Shown: one piece after another, positions 52,837-62,041 of the stretch
Layout of the letters: the number at the start of each line of letters is the position of its first letter
Numbering within the stretch: the stretch's first letter is position 1
Assembly: GCA_024742415.1 (NCBI GenBank)
Contig: JANSYN010000016.1
Coordinates: forward strand, 1-64,000
From: Gammaproteobacteria bacterium
Lineage (GTDB): Bacteria; Pseudomonadota; Gammaproteobacteria; Pseudomonadales; Halieaceae
DNA length: 64,000 nt
Direction: 5' to 3'
The notes under the pieces: model-generated
Databases searched by the model: none
What the model was told of the DNA's origin: nothing
The model's input: the letters and a program-made list of their open reading frames with translations, nothing else
Translations under genes and position numbers: made by a program

Positions 52837-55162
52837 GATCCGTGTGGCGGTGCGGGACCTGGTGAATTTCTGTCACCGCAGCGGCGACATCGACACCCGC
52901 TTTACACCATCGCCAAGCGGTGCCCAGGGCATTGCCGGCCACCAGCGGCTCTACGCAAGGCGCGCAGCCGCTTACCAGCCCGAGTACCCGGTGCGACTGA
53001 CACGCCAGTTTGGCAGCGCAACCCTGCAACTGACCGGCCGCGCCGATGGCTACGACGCAGAAGCCGGGCTAGTCGAAGAAATCAAAACCTGTCGCGTGGC
53101 AGCTACAAGTATTCCCGCGTCGGTTACCAACCTGCACTGGGCGCAAGGCATCGTTTATGGTGCGCTGATCGCCATGGAACATGACTTGCCATCGCTGAAC
53201 GTAAAAGTGACCTGGCTGAATATCGATTCCGATGAAGAGCACAGCGAGCAGCAAAGCTGGTCACGGCAGGCGCTGGAGGATTTTCTCGACGCCGCGCTGC
53301 TGCGCTTTTCCCAGTGGCTGGCGCAGCTGCAAGTACTGCAGGAAGCGCGCAACCGCAGCCTGCAAACGCTGGGCTTCCCACATGGCGAATTTCGCGCCGG
53401 TCAGCGCGACATCGCCGAACTGGTCTACAAATGTATCGACCAGGCCGGGCAGTTACTGGTGGAGGCGCCCACAGGTATCGGCAAAACCGCGGCGGTGCTG
53501 TATCCGGCACTGAAAGCACTGGGCATGGGCAAGCATGACAAGATCATATTCACGACGGCCAAAACCGTTGGCCGCATCGCCGCAGAGAACACGCTGGAGC
53601 AACTGCGCAATAGCGGCTTTAGCGGACAAGCGCTCACACTAACCGCCCGGGAGCGCGTGTGCTTCTCGCCGGGCAAGGCCTGTCACGGTGACGACTGCCC
53701 CTTTGCGCGCCAGTACTACGACAAGCTACCGGCGGCAATGGACGCCGCGCTGCAGCAGCCCACCCTGGCGCGGGAGAACATCGAGCAGGTCGCCAGGGCG
53801 CACGAGGTCTGCCCCTACGAGCTGGCCCGTGACCTGCTGCCCTGGGTCGATGTAATGATCGCGGACGTGCACTATGTTTACAGCCTCCAGGGCATACTGA
53901 CCAGTGCTATGCAGGCGGATCAGCAGCGCTGGAGCGTATTGATCGACGAGGCACACAACCTTCCCGATCGGGCGCGCGGGATGTTCAGCGCCCATTTCAT
54001 GAAATCCAGATTGATGCTGGCGAAAAAAGGCGCGCCGACCCGCATCGGCAAAGCCCTCAACCGTGTCAATCGGGCCCTGCTAAAGCTGCAGGAGACGCAC
54101 CTCAAGCACACCGGGTTTTACAGCGTCGGGGCGCTACCGGAGGCGCTGCTGTACAGCCTGGCAGATTTTTGCAGCACCACGTCCGAGGCGCTGGGTGAAG
54201 AGCCAACGTTTTTGACGCGCCTGCCAGTGCTGATGGACGTGTTCTTTGACGCGCTGCACTTTGCGCGGGTGGCCGAACACTGGGGCGAAGACTTCCGGCT
54301 GCAATTGACGCGCAGCAGCGCCAGGCAGAGCCTGGTCGTCACCCTGAACTGTCTCGATCCCGCACGCCTGCTCAGGCAGCGACAGCTGCCGGTTCACGCG
54401 GTTGTGGCGTTTTCGGCAACGCTAGCGCCAACGACCTGGGCACGCGACCGCATCGGCCTGGACGACGGTGCCGTCTGCCTGCGCAGCCCTTCGCCATTCA
54501 AGCCACAGCAATTGTCGGTTCATATCAAGACGGACCTGGACACGCGCTACCGCAGCCGGGAATCCACGCTGCCGGCACTCGCACTTGCCGTCAGCCAGTG
54601 GCTGCAGCAGACACCGGGCAACTGCCTGGTGTATTTCCCGTCCTACCGCTACCTCAATGACTGTCTCGAGCGGCTGCAAGGGCGGCTGCTGTCGAGACAG
54701 CTGTGGGTGCAGGCACCTGGCCAGTCGGACGAGGCGCGCGGCGAACTCCTGCAGCAGCTCGAGGCACGCAGCGATGTTGTGGCTTTCTGCATTCTGGGCG
54801 GAGCACTGGGCGAGGGCATTGACCTGCCCGGAGACCAGCTCTCCAGCGTGGTCGTGGTTGGGGTTGGCATGCCCGCCGTCAACGCGGATACCCGTGAGTT
54901 GCAGCGCTGGTACGAGTCCAGCGGCAAGCCCGGTTTCGAATACACCTTCCTTTATCCCGGTATGCAGAAAATCGCGCAGGCCCTGGGCCGTGTTGTTCGC
55001 AACATTGATGACCACGGCCACGCACTGCTCATTGATACCCGCTACCAGGAAGCGGGCTACCGCAACCTGCTGCCGCCCTGGTGGGAATACCACCTGCAAC
55101 CGCCTACCGTGACCCCCACCCCCCTGGGGGGCACCGCCCCCGGCGAGGCGCTGGAGAACTAA
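52829..55162 (+). CDS. XPD/DinG-like Fe-S DNA helicase with N-terminal nuclease-like domain
   Basis: The 777-residue superfamily 2 helicase has Walker A APTGIGKT (213-220), DEAH at 373-376 and four cysteines (C278, C285, C290, C328) spaced like the XPD 4Fe-4S domain. The C-terminal motif QALGRVVRN is motif VI-like. The first 150 residues carry D73 and E84-I-K86 in a GRADGYD...VEEIKTC context, typical of RecB/Cas4 PD-(D/E)xK nucleases. It probably unwinds damaged DNA 5' to 3' with the upstream FAN1-like nuclease. It overlaps that gene by 8 bp; ATG at 52829 is assumed. Confidence 0.9.
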   Translation: MTEIRVAVRDLVNFCHRSGDIDTRFTPSPSGAQGIAGHQRLYARRAAAYQPEYPVRLTRQFGSATLQLTGRADGYDAEAGLVEEIKTCRVAATSIPASVTNLHWAQGIVYGALIAMEHDLPSLNVKVTWLNIDSDEEHSEQQSWSRQALEDFLDAALLRFSQWLAQLQVLQEARNRSLQTLGFPHGEFRAGQRDIAELVYKCIDQAGQLLVEAPTGIGKTAAVLYPALKALGMGKHDKIIFTTAKTVGRIAAENTLEQLRNSGFSGQALTLTARERVCFSPGKACHGDDCPFARQYYDKLPAAMDAALQQPTLARENIEQVARAHEVCPYELARDLLPWVDVMIADVHYVYSLQGILTSAMQADQQRWSVLIDEAHNLPDRARGMFSAHFMKSRLMLAKKGAPTRIGKALNRVNRALLKLQETHLKHTGFYSVGALPEALLYSLADFCSTTSEALGEEPTFLTRLPVLMDVFFDALHFARVAEHWGEDFRLQLTRSSARQSLVVTLNCLDPARLLRQRQLPVHAVVAFSATLAPTTWARDRIGLDDGAVCLRSPSPFKPQQLSVHIKTDLDTRYRSRESTLPALALAVSQWLQQTPGNCLVYFPSYRYLNDCLERLQGRLLSRQLWVQAPGQSDEARGELLQQLEARSDVVAFCILGGALGEGIDLPGDQLSSVVVVGVGMPAVNADTRELQRWYESSGKPGFEYTFLYPGMQKIAQALGRVVRNIDDHGHALLIDTRYQEAGYRNLLPPWWEYHLQPPTVTPTPLGGTAPGEALEN

Positions 55163-55288
55163 CCACCGACTACTGAACGGGCCCGACAGGCGCCCGGAGC
55201 GCCTCTGGGCACCGCGCATACTGCCTGTTTTTTGATCGATTGTTAGGACATTGCGAACTATCCGTCAATGTTTCGATGCGCTGTCTCG

Positions 55289-55297
55289 TGTGATAAT
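55289..55297 (+). promoter_or_regulatory. Candidate extended -10 promoter of pntAA-pntAB-pntB
   Basis: TGTGATAAT at 55289-55297 is a TGn-extended -10 with hexamer GATAAT, about 160 bp before the pntAA ATG. No good -35 is visible. The rest of the gap 55163-55457 holds no gene that I can support. Confidence 0.35.
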
Positions 55298-55457
55298 CTC
55301 CCGCCCCTGCCTTGCACAGCGGCGGTTCGCCCGCCTTCCAAGCAGCCCAGAAATACTGCCTCCTTTAGGTAAAAACAGGCAAAAAGATAACAATTCCGGC
55401 GATCTGGGCAGATTCGCCGACTGCAAACATGACACTGGTTCAGGGAGTACACACCGT

Positions 55458-56600
55458 ATGCGTATCGCCATTCCCAAGGAAACACATCCGGGAGAAAACA
55501 GGGTACCCATCATACCCGCAGATGTTAAAAAGCTGGTCAAGATTGGCGCAGACGTCGTCATCGAACACGACATGGGTGCCGGCTCCGGTTACACCAACGA
55601 CGACTACACAGAAGCCGGCGCCACCGTTTCGATGGATCGCGACGCCCTGTTCAGCGGCGCCGACCTGCTGCTGCGTTTACGCAAGCCAGACATCGCAGAG
55701 ATCGCCCAGATGAAAGAGGGTGCAATCCACATCAGCTACCTGGACCCGTTCAACGAGCATGCGCTGGTCAACGCCTTCAAAGAGGCAAAAGTGACCGCCA
55801 TCAGCATGGAGATGATCCCCAGAACCACCCGCAGCCAGAAAATGGATGCCCTTAGCTCACAGGCCAACCTGGCCGGCTACGTGATGGTGATTCAGGCCGC
55901 ATCGCACCTGCCACGCATCTTCCCGATGATGATGACACCCGCCGGCACACTCAAGCCCGCGAATGTGTTTGTTATCGGCGCTGGCGTTGCCGGCCTGCAG
56001 GCTATTGCCACCGCCAAGCGCCTGGGCGCGAAAGTCACCGCCTTTGATACCCGCCCGGTGGTTGCCGAACAGGTGCAATCACTGGGCGCGAAGTTCCTGG
56101 AGATCGACCTGGGTGAAACCGGCGAGACCGCCGGCGGTTACGCCAAGGAACTGACCCCGGAGCAGGTGGAGATACAGCGTCAGGCACAAAAGGACGTCAT
56201 CGCAAAATCCGATGTAGTGATCACCACGGCCCAGGTTTTTGGGCGCAAGCCGCCCGTGCTGGTCACCAAAGACATGGTCGAGGGCATGGCTCCGGGCTCG
56301 GTGATCGTTGATATGGCGGCCGAGACTGGTGGCAACGTTGAGGGCTCGGTTCCCAACGAGACCATCACCGTTAATGGTGTCACGATCATTGGCCTGGGCA
56401 ACCTTGCCGGCGAAGTGGCAAAAGACGCCAGCCAGATGTATTCCTCCAACCTCTTCAACCTGGTTGATGACAGCTGGGACGAAGAATCAAAAGCGTTCGT
56501 CATCGACTTCGAACACGACATTTTGCCCGGCTGCATCATCACGCACGCCGGCGAAGTGACCAACGAAACCATCAAAAATATTCTGGAAGGAGGTGCTTAA
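55458..56600 (+). CDS. pntAA: NAD(P) transhydrogenase subunit alpha part 1
   Basis: The 380-residue soluble subunit binds NAD(H). The N-terminus MRIAIPKETHPGENRVP and the Rossmann loop VIGAGVAGLQAIATA are shared with alanine dehydrogenase, and RSQKMDALSSQANLAGY is the family signature. The alpha subunit is split into two genes here rather than fused as in E. coli PntA. ATG at 55458 gives the family N-terminus; the frame is open upstream. Confidence 0.96.
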   Translation: MRIAIPKETHPGENRVPIIPADVKKLVKIGADVVIEHDMGAGSGYTNDDYTEAGATVSMDRDALFSGADLLLRLRKPDIAEIAQMKEGAIHISYLDPFNEHALVNAFKEAKVTAISMEMIPRTTRSQKMDALSSQANLAGYVMVIQAASHLPRIFPMMMTPAGTLKPANVFVIGAGVAGLQAIATAKRLGAKVTAFDTRPVVAEQVQSLGAKFLEIDLGETGETAGGYAKELTPEQVEIQRQAQKDVIAKSDVVITTAQVFGRKPPVLVTKDMVEGMAPGSVIVDMAAETGGNVEGSVPNETITVNGVTIIGLGNLAGEVAKDASQMYSSNLFNLVDDSWDEESKAFVIDFEHDILPGCIITHAGEVTNETIKNILEGGA

Positions 56601-56601
56601 C

Positions 56602-56913
56602 ATGATGACTGAAATTATATCTGAGCCGATACCTGCAGTCGTATTCCTCACATTCATTCTCATGCTGTCCATCTTCCTGGGCTTCGAATTGATCAATAAG
56701 GTCCCGGCAACGCTGCACACGCCGCTGATGTCGGGCGCCAACGCCATCTCGGGCATTACCGTGGTCGGCGCTATCAGCCTCGCGGGCAATGGTCATGGCG
56801 ACCTCGCCCAGTGGCTGGGCGCAGGCGCCGTTGCACTGGCCTCTATCAACGTGGTCGGTGGTTATATGGTGACCGATCGCATGCTCGCCATGTTTAAAAA
56901 GAAGGAGGGCTAG
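56602..56913 (+). CDS. pntAB: NAD(P) transhydrogenase subunit alpha part 2
   Basis: The 103-residue membrane subunit has three hydrophobic helices and the conserved FLGFELINKVPATLHTPLMSG, split as FELINKVP and LHTPLMSGANAISG. It forms part of the proton channel. The ATG at 56602 is preceded by AAGGAGGTG, one of the best ribosome-binding sites in the window, which overlaps the end of pntAA. Confidence 0.96.
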   Translation: MMTEIISEPIPAVVFLTFILMLSIFLGFELINKVPATLHTPLMSGANAISGITVVGAISLAGNGHGDLAQWLGAGAVALASINVVGGYMVTDRMLAMFKKKEG

Positions 56914-56919
56914 GGCGCC

Positions 56920-58275
56920 ATGGATACGCTTATTCAATTCGCCTATATCGTTTCAGCGGCGCTTTTTATTCTCGGCCTGAAACAACTCGGCTCTCCTGCC
57001 ACGGCGCGGCGCGGCAATCTGATTTCATCCAGCGGCATGCTGCTGGCCATCATTGCCGCCCTGCTGGACCAGGGCATAGTGCAGTACCAATGGATCATCG
57101 TTGGTGTACTCGTTGGTGGCGCCATCGGTGCCGTCGTGGCGCGCATGGTCGAGATGACCTCCATGCCGGAGATGGTTGCACTGTTCAACGGCTTCGGTGG
57201 TATGGCCAGCCTGCTCGTTGGCTGGGCGGCGCTGTCGGATAACGCCTCGACCTTCACGCTGATCACTATCGTACTGTCCATACTTATCGGTGGACTGACC
57301 TTCACCGGCTCACTGGTTGCCTATGGCAAGCTCAGTGAGAAAATCAGCTCCGCAGCCGTGCAGTTCAGCGGCCAGCAGATCGTCAACAGCGTGATTGTCC
57401 TGGGGATCCTGGGCAGCGCAGCCATGTTCTGCCTGGACCCGACCAACATCACCTGGCTCTTCGCCGTGATTGCACTGTCGCTGGTGTTCGGGGTGATGGC
57501 GGTCATTCCCATTGGCGGCGCCGACATGCCGGTGGTGATCTCGCTGCTGAACTCGTACTCCGGGCTTGCCGCCTGTGCTGCGGGCTTCGCGGTAGACAAC
57601 AACATTCTTATTGTTGCCGGCTCTTTGGTGGGTGCATCGGGCATCATCCTTACCCAGATCATGTGTAAGGCGATGAACCGCTCCCTGTCCAACGTCCTGT
57701 TCTCTGGATTCGGCAGTGGCAAAACAGAGGCGACCGTGGTCGAGGGCGAAATCAAGCCGATTTCTGCCGAAGACGCCTTCTACGTTCTGGAGGCCGCCTC
57801 CAGCGTGGCTATCATCCCCGGTTACGGTATGGCCGTAGCACAGGCACAGCACGTGGTTAAAGAACTGGCAGAGCTGCTGGAAGCCAATGGCGCCGAAGTC
57901 AACTTCGGCATCCATCCGGTTGCCGGGCGCATGCCAGGCCATATGAACGTGCTGCTGGCCGAGGCCGACGTACCCTATGACCAGCTGCTGGAAATGGACG
58001 ACATCAACCCGCGCATGGAAACCGTAGACGTGGCCATCGTCATTGGCGCCAACGACGTGGTGAACCCGGCGGCACGTGAAATCGAGTCGTCGCCCATCTA
58101 TGGTATGCCCGTCATCAATGTCGACAGCGCGCGCACCGTGTTCGTGCTTAAGCGCTCCATGGCTTCGGGCTTTGCCGGCATCGAAAACCCGCTGTTCTAC
58201 AAAGACAACACGCGCATGCTGTTTGGGGATGCAAAAGAGTCCATCAGTGGACTGGTGCGGGAATTCAACAGTTAG
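56920..58275 (+). CDS. pntB: NAD(P) transhydrogenase subunit beta
   Basis: The 451-residue subunit has about eight or nine transmembrane helices, followed by a C-terminal NADP(H)-binding domain with GYGMAVAQAQH and VAIVIGANDVVNPAA. It couples proton entry to hydride transfer from NADH to NADP+, supplying NADPH, for example to glutamate synthase encoded in this window. ATG at 56920 is 6 bp after pntAB. Confidence 0.97.
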   Translation: MDTLIQFAYIVSAALFILGLKQLGSPATARRGNLISSSGMLLAIIAALLDQGIVQYQWIIVGVLVGGAIGAVVARMVEMTSMPEMVALFNGFGGMASLLVGWAALSDNASTFTLITIVLSILIGGLTFTGSLVAYGKLSEKISSAAVQFSGQQIVNSVIVLGILGSAAMFCLDPTNITWLFAVIALSLVFGVMAVIPIGGADMPVVISLLNSYSGLAACAAGFAVDNNILIVAGSLVGASGIILTQIMCKAMNRSLSNVLFSGFGSGKTEATVVEGEIKPISAEDAFYVLEAASSVAIIPGYGMAVAQAQHVVKELAELLEANGAEVNFGIHPVAGRMPGHMNVLLAEADVPYDQLLEMDDINPRMETVDVAIVIGANDVVNPAAREIESSPIYGMPVINVDSARTVFVLKRSMASGFAGIENPLFYKDNTRMLFGDAKESISGLVREFNS

Positions 58276-58298
58276 GGCTGCTCTCGTGCGGCACACAG

Positions 58299-58326
58299 CG
58301 CCGGCCTTGGGGTCGGCGTTTTTTTT
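58299..58326 (+). terminator. Rho-independent terminator of the pnt operon
   Basis: CGCCGGCC (58299-58306) pairs with GGTCGGCG (58311-58318), one G-T wobble, around a TTGG loop, followed by eight T residues (58319-58326). It lies 24 bp after the pntB stop. Confidence 0.9.
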
Positions 58327-58398
58327 GCCTGGAATTCCGTATCGGCAGCTCAGCAGCGCCTGCCGTTCAGTGGCATCCGCCACGACTTTCGCCGGGGC

Positions 58399-59352
58399 CT
58401 AGCTGGACTCCCAGGCAAAACTCAACACGTCACGCACATCCGTCACACCCAGCGCCACCATCAGCAGGCGATCCAGGCCCAGCGCCACCCCGCTACAGGG
58501 CGGCAGACCCGCCTGCAGCGCCTGCAGCAAATGCTCGTCGGGCGGGTGCTGCGGCAGGTCACGCGCGCTGCGTAGCGCAAGGTCTGCTGTAAACCGGTCG
58601 CGCTGCTCCTGCGCATCGGCCAGTTCCAGATACCCGTTGGCCAGTTCCACGCCCTGGACATACAACTCAAAGCGCTGCGCCACCCACACACCATCGCGGC
58701 AAGTCACCTGTGCCAGCGCCGCCTGCGAAGCCGGGTAGTCATAGACAAAGTGCAGGTGATCATCATTCAGGTACGGCTCAATGACGTGGCTCATCAACAG
58801 GTCGAGCCACACGTCTTTGTCGCCACTCATCGAGCTGACATCGACGTGCTCGTGCGCCAGTGACTGCAGTTGCTGCGCACTGGCCCGCATGGGGTCTACC
58901 CCCAGAACTGCGTCGAAAAGCTCTCGATAGCGGTGCTGTTTGACCACACGCTGGCCCAGGCAGACCTGCACGAGTTCGGCGACCTCGTCCATCAGCTGAT
59001 GATGATCAAAACCCGGTCGATACCACTCCAGCAGCGTGAACTCGGGATTGTGGCGCGCACCCACCTCGCCATCGCGAAAGGCATGCGTAATCTGGTAGAT
59101 CGGATAGGGGTACGCGCAAAGTAGCCGCTTCATGCAGTACTCAGGAGAGGTTTGCAGAAACCGCGCCCGTGCAACCGACTGGCCCTTGCGCACCGAAAAG
59201 GGCTCTATGGATGGGTCGGTGACGCCAGCACTGCAAAGCAGCGGGGTTTCTACTTCAAGTACATCGCGCTGCGAGAAAAACCCGCGAATGGTTGCCAGCA
59301 TTGTGGCGCGATGGCGCAGGGCATCCAGGCTTGCTGTCGGTCGCCATGACAT
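58399..59352 (-). CDS. epmA: Elongation factor P--(R)-beta-lysine ligase
   Basis: The 317-residue class II lysyl-tRNA-synthetase paralogue lacks the anticodon-binding domain. Motif 2 (FRDGEVGARHNPEFTLLEWY) and motif 3 (GVALGLDRLLM) are present. EpmA attaches beta-lysine to Lys34 of EF-P. It starts 24 bp after efp on the same strand. The partner lysine 2,3-aminomutase gene epmB is not in the window, whereas in several gammaproteobacteria it lies beside efp. Confidence 0.95.
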   Translation of the reverse strand: MSWRPTASLDALRHRATMLATIRGFFSQRDVLEVETPLLCSAGVTDPSIEPFSVRKGQSVARARFLQTSPEYCMKRLLCAYPYPIYQITHAFRDGEVGARHNPEFTLLEWYRPGFDHHQLMDEVAELVQVCLGQRVVKQHRYRELFDAVLGVDPMRASAQQLQSLAHEHVDVSSMSGDKDVWLDLLMSHVIEPYLNDDHLHFVYDYPASQAALAQVTCRDGVWVAQRFELYVQGVELANGYLELADAQEQRDRFTADLALRSARDLPQHPPDEHLLQALQAGLPPCSGVALGLDRLLMVALGVTDVRDVLSFAWESS

Positions 59353-59376
59353 CGGTCAGACGGGGAGCGCGGCAAC

Positions 59377-59946
59377 TTACTTGCTGGCACGCCCTTGGTA
59401 TTCGCCGGTGCGCGTGTCCACGCGAACAACCTCGCCCTCACTGAGAAACAGGGGTACCTTGATGACCGCGCCCGTGCTCAGCGTGGCCGGTTTGGTGCCC
59501 CCGCTGGCGGTATCGCCCTTCAGGCCGGGGTCGGTCTGGGTAATTTCCAGTTCGACAAAGTTCTGTGGTGCAACCGACAGCGGCGCACCGTTGTACAGCG
59601 TCACCTCGCACGGATCCTGCTCCTTGAGCCACTGGCTGGCATCGCCCACGGCGGCGGCGTCGGCCTGGTACTGCTCATAGGTATCGGGCTCCATAAAGTG
59701 CCAGAACTCACCGTCGCTATAAAGGTACTCCATGGTTCGATCCATGACGTCAGCACCCTCAAGGGACTCACCTGACTTGAAGGTACGCTCCCATACCCGG
59801 CCTGTCTTGAGGTTGCGCAACTTCACTCTGTTGAACGCCTGGCCCTTACCGGGTTTGACGAATTCGTTGTCCAGGATGCTACAAGGATCACCCTCCAGCA
59901 TCACCTTAAGCCCGGAGCGAAAATCATTGGTAGAAAACGTTGCCAT
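59377..59946 (-). CDS. efp: Elongation factor P
   Basis: The 189-residue protein has the KOW-like N-domain and two OB domains. It relieves ribosome stalling at polyproline. Counting from MATFSTNDF, the modification loop KPGKGQAF places the lysine at position 34, the beta-lysylation site, matching the adjacent epmA. ATG at 59946 is the conserved start; the longer open frame upstream is not. A -10-like TATCAT lies at 59981-59986 on this strand. Confidence 0.97.
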   Translation of the reverse strand: MATFSTNDFRSGLKVMLEGDPCSILDNEFVKPGKGQAFNRVKLRNLKTGRVWERTFKSGESLEGADVMDRTMEYLYSDGEFWHFMEPDTYEQYQADAAAVGDASQWLKEQDPCEVTLYNGAPLSVAPQNFVELEITQTDPGLKGDTASGGTKPATLSTGAVIKVPLFLSEGEVVRVDTRTGEYQGRASK

Positions 59947-60036
59947 GGTAATCTCGATGTCTCGATGAAAGCGGGCGCCCATGATACCGCAGCAGGAGCG
60001 GCTTTGGCAGATGCAGACTGGCGCCACTCGCTGCGC

Positions 60037-60045
60037 TGCTATACT
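60037..60045 (+). promoter_or_regulatory. Candidate extended -10 promoter for the 60099 gene
   Basis: TGCTATACT at 60037-60045 combines a TGn extension with the -10 hexamer TATACT, 53 bp before the start codon. No convincing -35. Confidence 0.4.
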
Positions 60046-60098
60046 CTTCATTCGCATGATAAAAAGGCAGCAGCCCCGGCACAGGAGCCTAGCGGCGC

Positions 60099-61937
60099 AT
60101 GGCAGGACACAGCAAAATCCGACTGACTATCCCGCGCCAGGACCTGGACGAATTCACGCTGTTTGAACTCACTGCGGGCCACGCCAGTGAATGGGCCGGT
60201 TCCCTGCCGGTCTCCAATACCCAGAGGCTGGCCGAGATACTGTCGCGGGCCCTGGCCGACCTCAATCGCATCCACCTGTCTCCAGAGACACGCTTCAGTA
60301 TTCTCGAAGCGCTGCGACCAAGCATCGACATGTCGCTGGCTGGCGTGTGCAAGAAATACCTTAATCAACCGCTGGTCATGCCCGCCGAACCGGCACGTAT
60401 CGCAGGCATTGCCCGCCAGTTGTTCGCTGCCGCAAGCGTCGCTTATACGGTTGTGGCCGTGGAGACCATTCAATATCGCGCAGCCATTCGCAACACCAGC
60501 CCGGCGCGCCTGGCCTGTGAGTCAATACAGCGTGCACTTCACTACTGTGGACTCAAAGTGCTGCAGGCCTACCAGCTCTACCGGCCGGTGGATGTCAGCG
60601 TCTGGCAGAACCTGCACCAGCTCTACGCACTGGCTGAGGATCAGGAACTGGCCAACCTGCCTGTCTCGCGACCCAGCGCCGTCGATACCTCCATCAAATC
60701 CACCTACCTGCAAGCGGTCCTGCTAAGTTGCTGCAAACCAAACCAGCTTCGCCAGAGCGATATGTCCGCCGCTTATGAGGCACTGGCCACGGCCGGCGCT
60801 CTGGCTGAGTTGCTGCCGCCGCATGCCGGCAGCGGCCTCTTCGTAGTGGACCTGGCCGGGCAGCAGGCGCCGGTTTACAGCTCGCGGCACACCAGCCCGC
60901 TGGGGGCCGGGGCACGCTACATCAATACCGAAAAACTCGTGGCACTGGTGGACAAGACCGAGCCCATGGCAGAAAGCCTGGCCGAGAGCACGACGCCGAT
61001 CAAGCGGCTCCCTGCGCACTTGCTCGCACACCTGGCCAGCTCACTGGGCAGCATGCGCATGCGCAATTTCAAGCGCAGCGACAGCGCCAGCATGATTCGC
61101 ATCTGTATCGGGCTGAGCAGCGCTCACTACCACGTGGCGGGCAGGCAGGACTTCAGCATGCTGCTGGAAGACAGCGATCTGTACGTGGCATCCGAGCACT
61201 TTACACAATCCAATCCGTTCATGAGCCCGCTGGATCAGCTCGATGTGATGCACAAAACCAGTAACGGCGCAGAGCCACTGCGAAACAGCTGGCTGCCGGG
61301 GCAACAACCTGACAACCACGATGCCCAGCACCTGAGCGCTGCCCACGACTCTTCCTGCGATGACATGCTCGAAGAAGTCGAAGTACAACTGCCAATGGAC
61401 CAGCGCTACCCTACCTTTCATGTCAAACTGGCTGATGCCAGCCCGGGCGGCTACTGCCTTGAATGGACGGAAGAACTTCCCGGCGAGTTGCGCGCCGGTG
61501 ACATCATCAGCGTGATGGAAGAGCTCAGCGACCACTGGTCGATTGCCGTCATTCGCTGGCTGAGTCGGCTGGAAAACTCGCAGACGTTGATCGGCCTGGA
61601 GCTGTTAAGCCCGCGCGCGGTCGCCTTTGCTGCACTGATCCACCAGAAGGATGGCAGCAAGGCGGCGCCGATGCGTGCCCTGCTCCTGCCAGAGATCAAA
61701 CTGGTAGGACAACCACAGACATTGATCACGTCACGTTCGAGCTTCCGCGAGCGCCAGCGCGTTACGCTGGTCAATCGCGGCGAGACCAACACCGTACGGC
61801 TGACACGCCAGGTTGCGGCTACGGCCAGTTATTCACAGTATGAGTTCCAGTTCATCAAGGAGTTGGGCGACGTACTCACGGGCGAACACCGCAACCCGCT
61901 GGACACACCCTACGACTCGGTGTGGAGCAATATCTGA
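60099..61937 (+). CDS. Uncharacterised 612-residue protein with PilZ-like C-terminal segment
   Basis: No signal peptide or transmembrane helix is evident, so it is probably cytoplasmic. The first 470 residues are mostly helical and I cannot match them to a named domain. The segment at about 430-510 contains [22 protein letters not shown] and an IGLELLS end, the spacing of a PilZ fold ((D/N)xSxxG). The paired RxxxR c-di-GMP motif is not complete (only QRYP precedes). It is divergent from efp. A c-di-GMP or surface role is possible but unproven; function is unknown. Confidence 0.6.
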   Translation: MAGHSKIRLTIPRQDLDEFTLFELTAGHASEWAGSLPVSNTQRLAEILSRALADLNRIHLSPETRFSILEALRPSIDMSLAGVCKKYLNQPLVMPAEPARIAGIARQLFAAASVAYTVVAVETIQYRAAIRNTSPARLACESIQRALHYCGLKVLQAYQLYRPVDVSVWQNLHQLYALAEDQELANLPVSRPSAVDTSIKSTYLQAVLLSCCKPNQLRQSDMSAAYEALATAGALAELLPPHAGSGLFVVDLAGQQAPVYSSRHTSPLGAGARYINTEKLVALVDKTEPMAESLAESTTPIKRLPAHLLAHLASSLGSMRMRNFKRSDSASMIRICIGLSSAHYHVAGRQDFSMLLEDSDLYVASEHFTQSNPFMSPLDQLDVMHKTSNGAEPLRNSWLPGQQPDNHDAQHLSAAHDSSCDDMLEEVEVQLPMDQRYPTFHVKLADASPGGYCLEWTEELPGELRAGDIISVMEELSDHWSIAVIRWLSRLENSQTLIGLELLSPRAVAFAALIHQKDGSKAAPMRALLLPEIKLVGQPQTLITSRSSFRERQRVTLVNRGETNTVRLTRQVAATASYSQYEFQFIKELGDVLTGEHRNPLDTPYDSVWSNI

Positions 61938-62041
61938 CAGCAGCTCCCCCAATGGCACCGACCCTGCCAGGGCCGCCCGGCGCGTGACGCCGCGAGCCGG
62001 GCATCGCCAGTCGTTGCTTTACCTGGGCATAGCGCGCAGTG

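Noticed and set aside
57310-58383. Minus-strand frame opposite pntB
   Set aside because: It is histidine- and arginine-rich, lacks motifs, runs through the pnt terminator and opposes a clear pntB.
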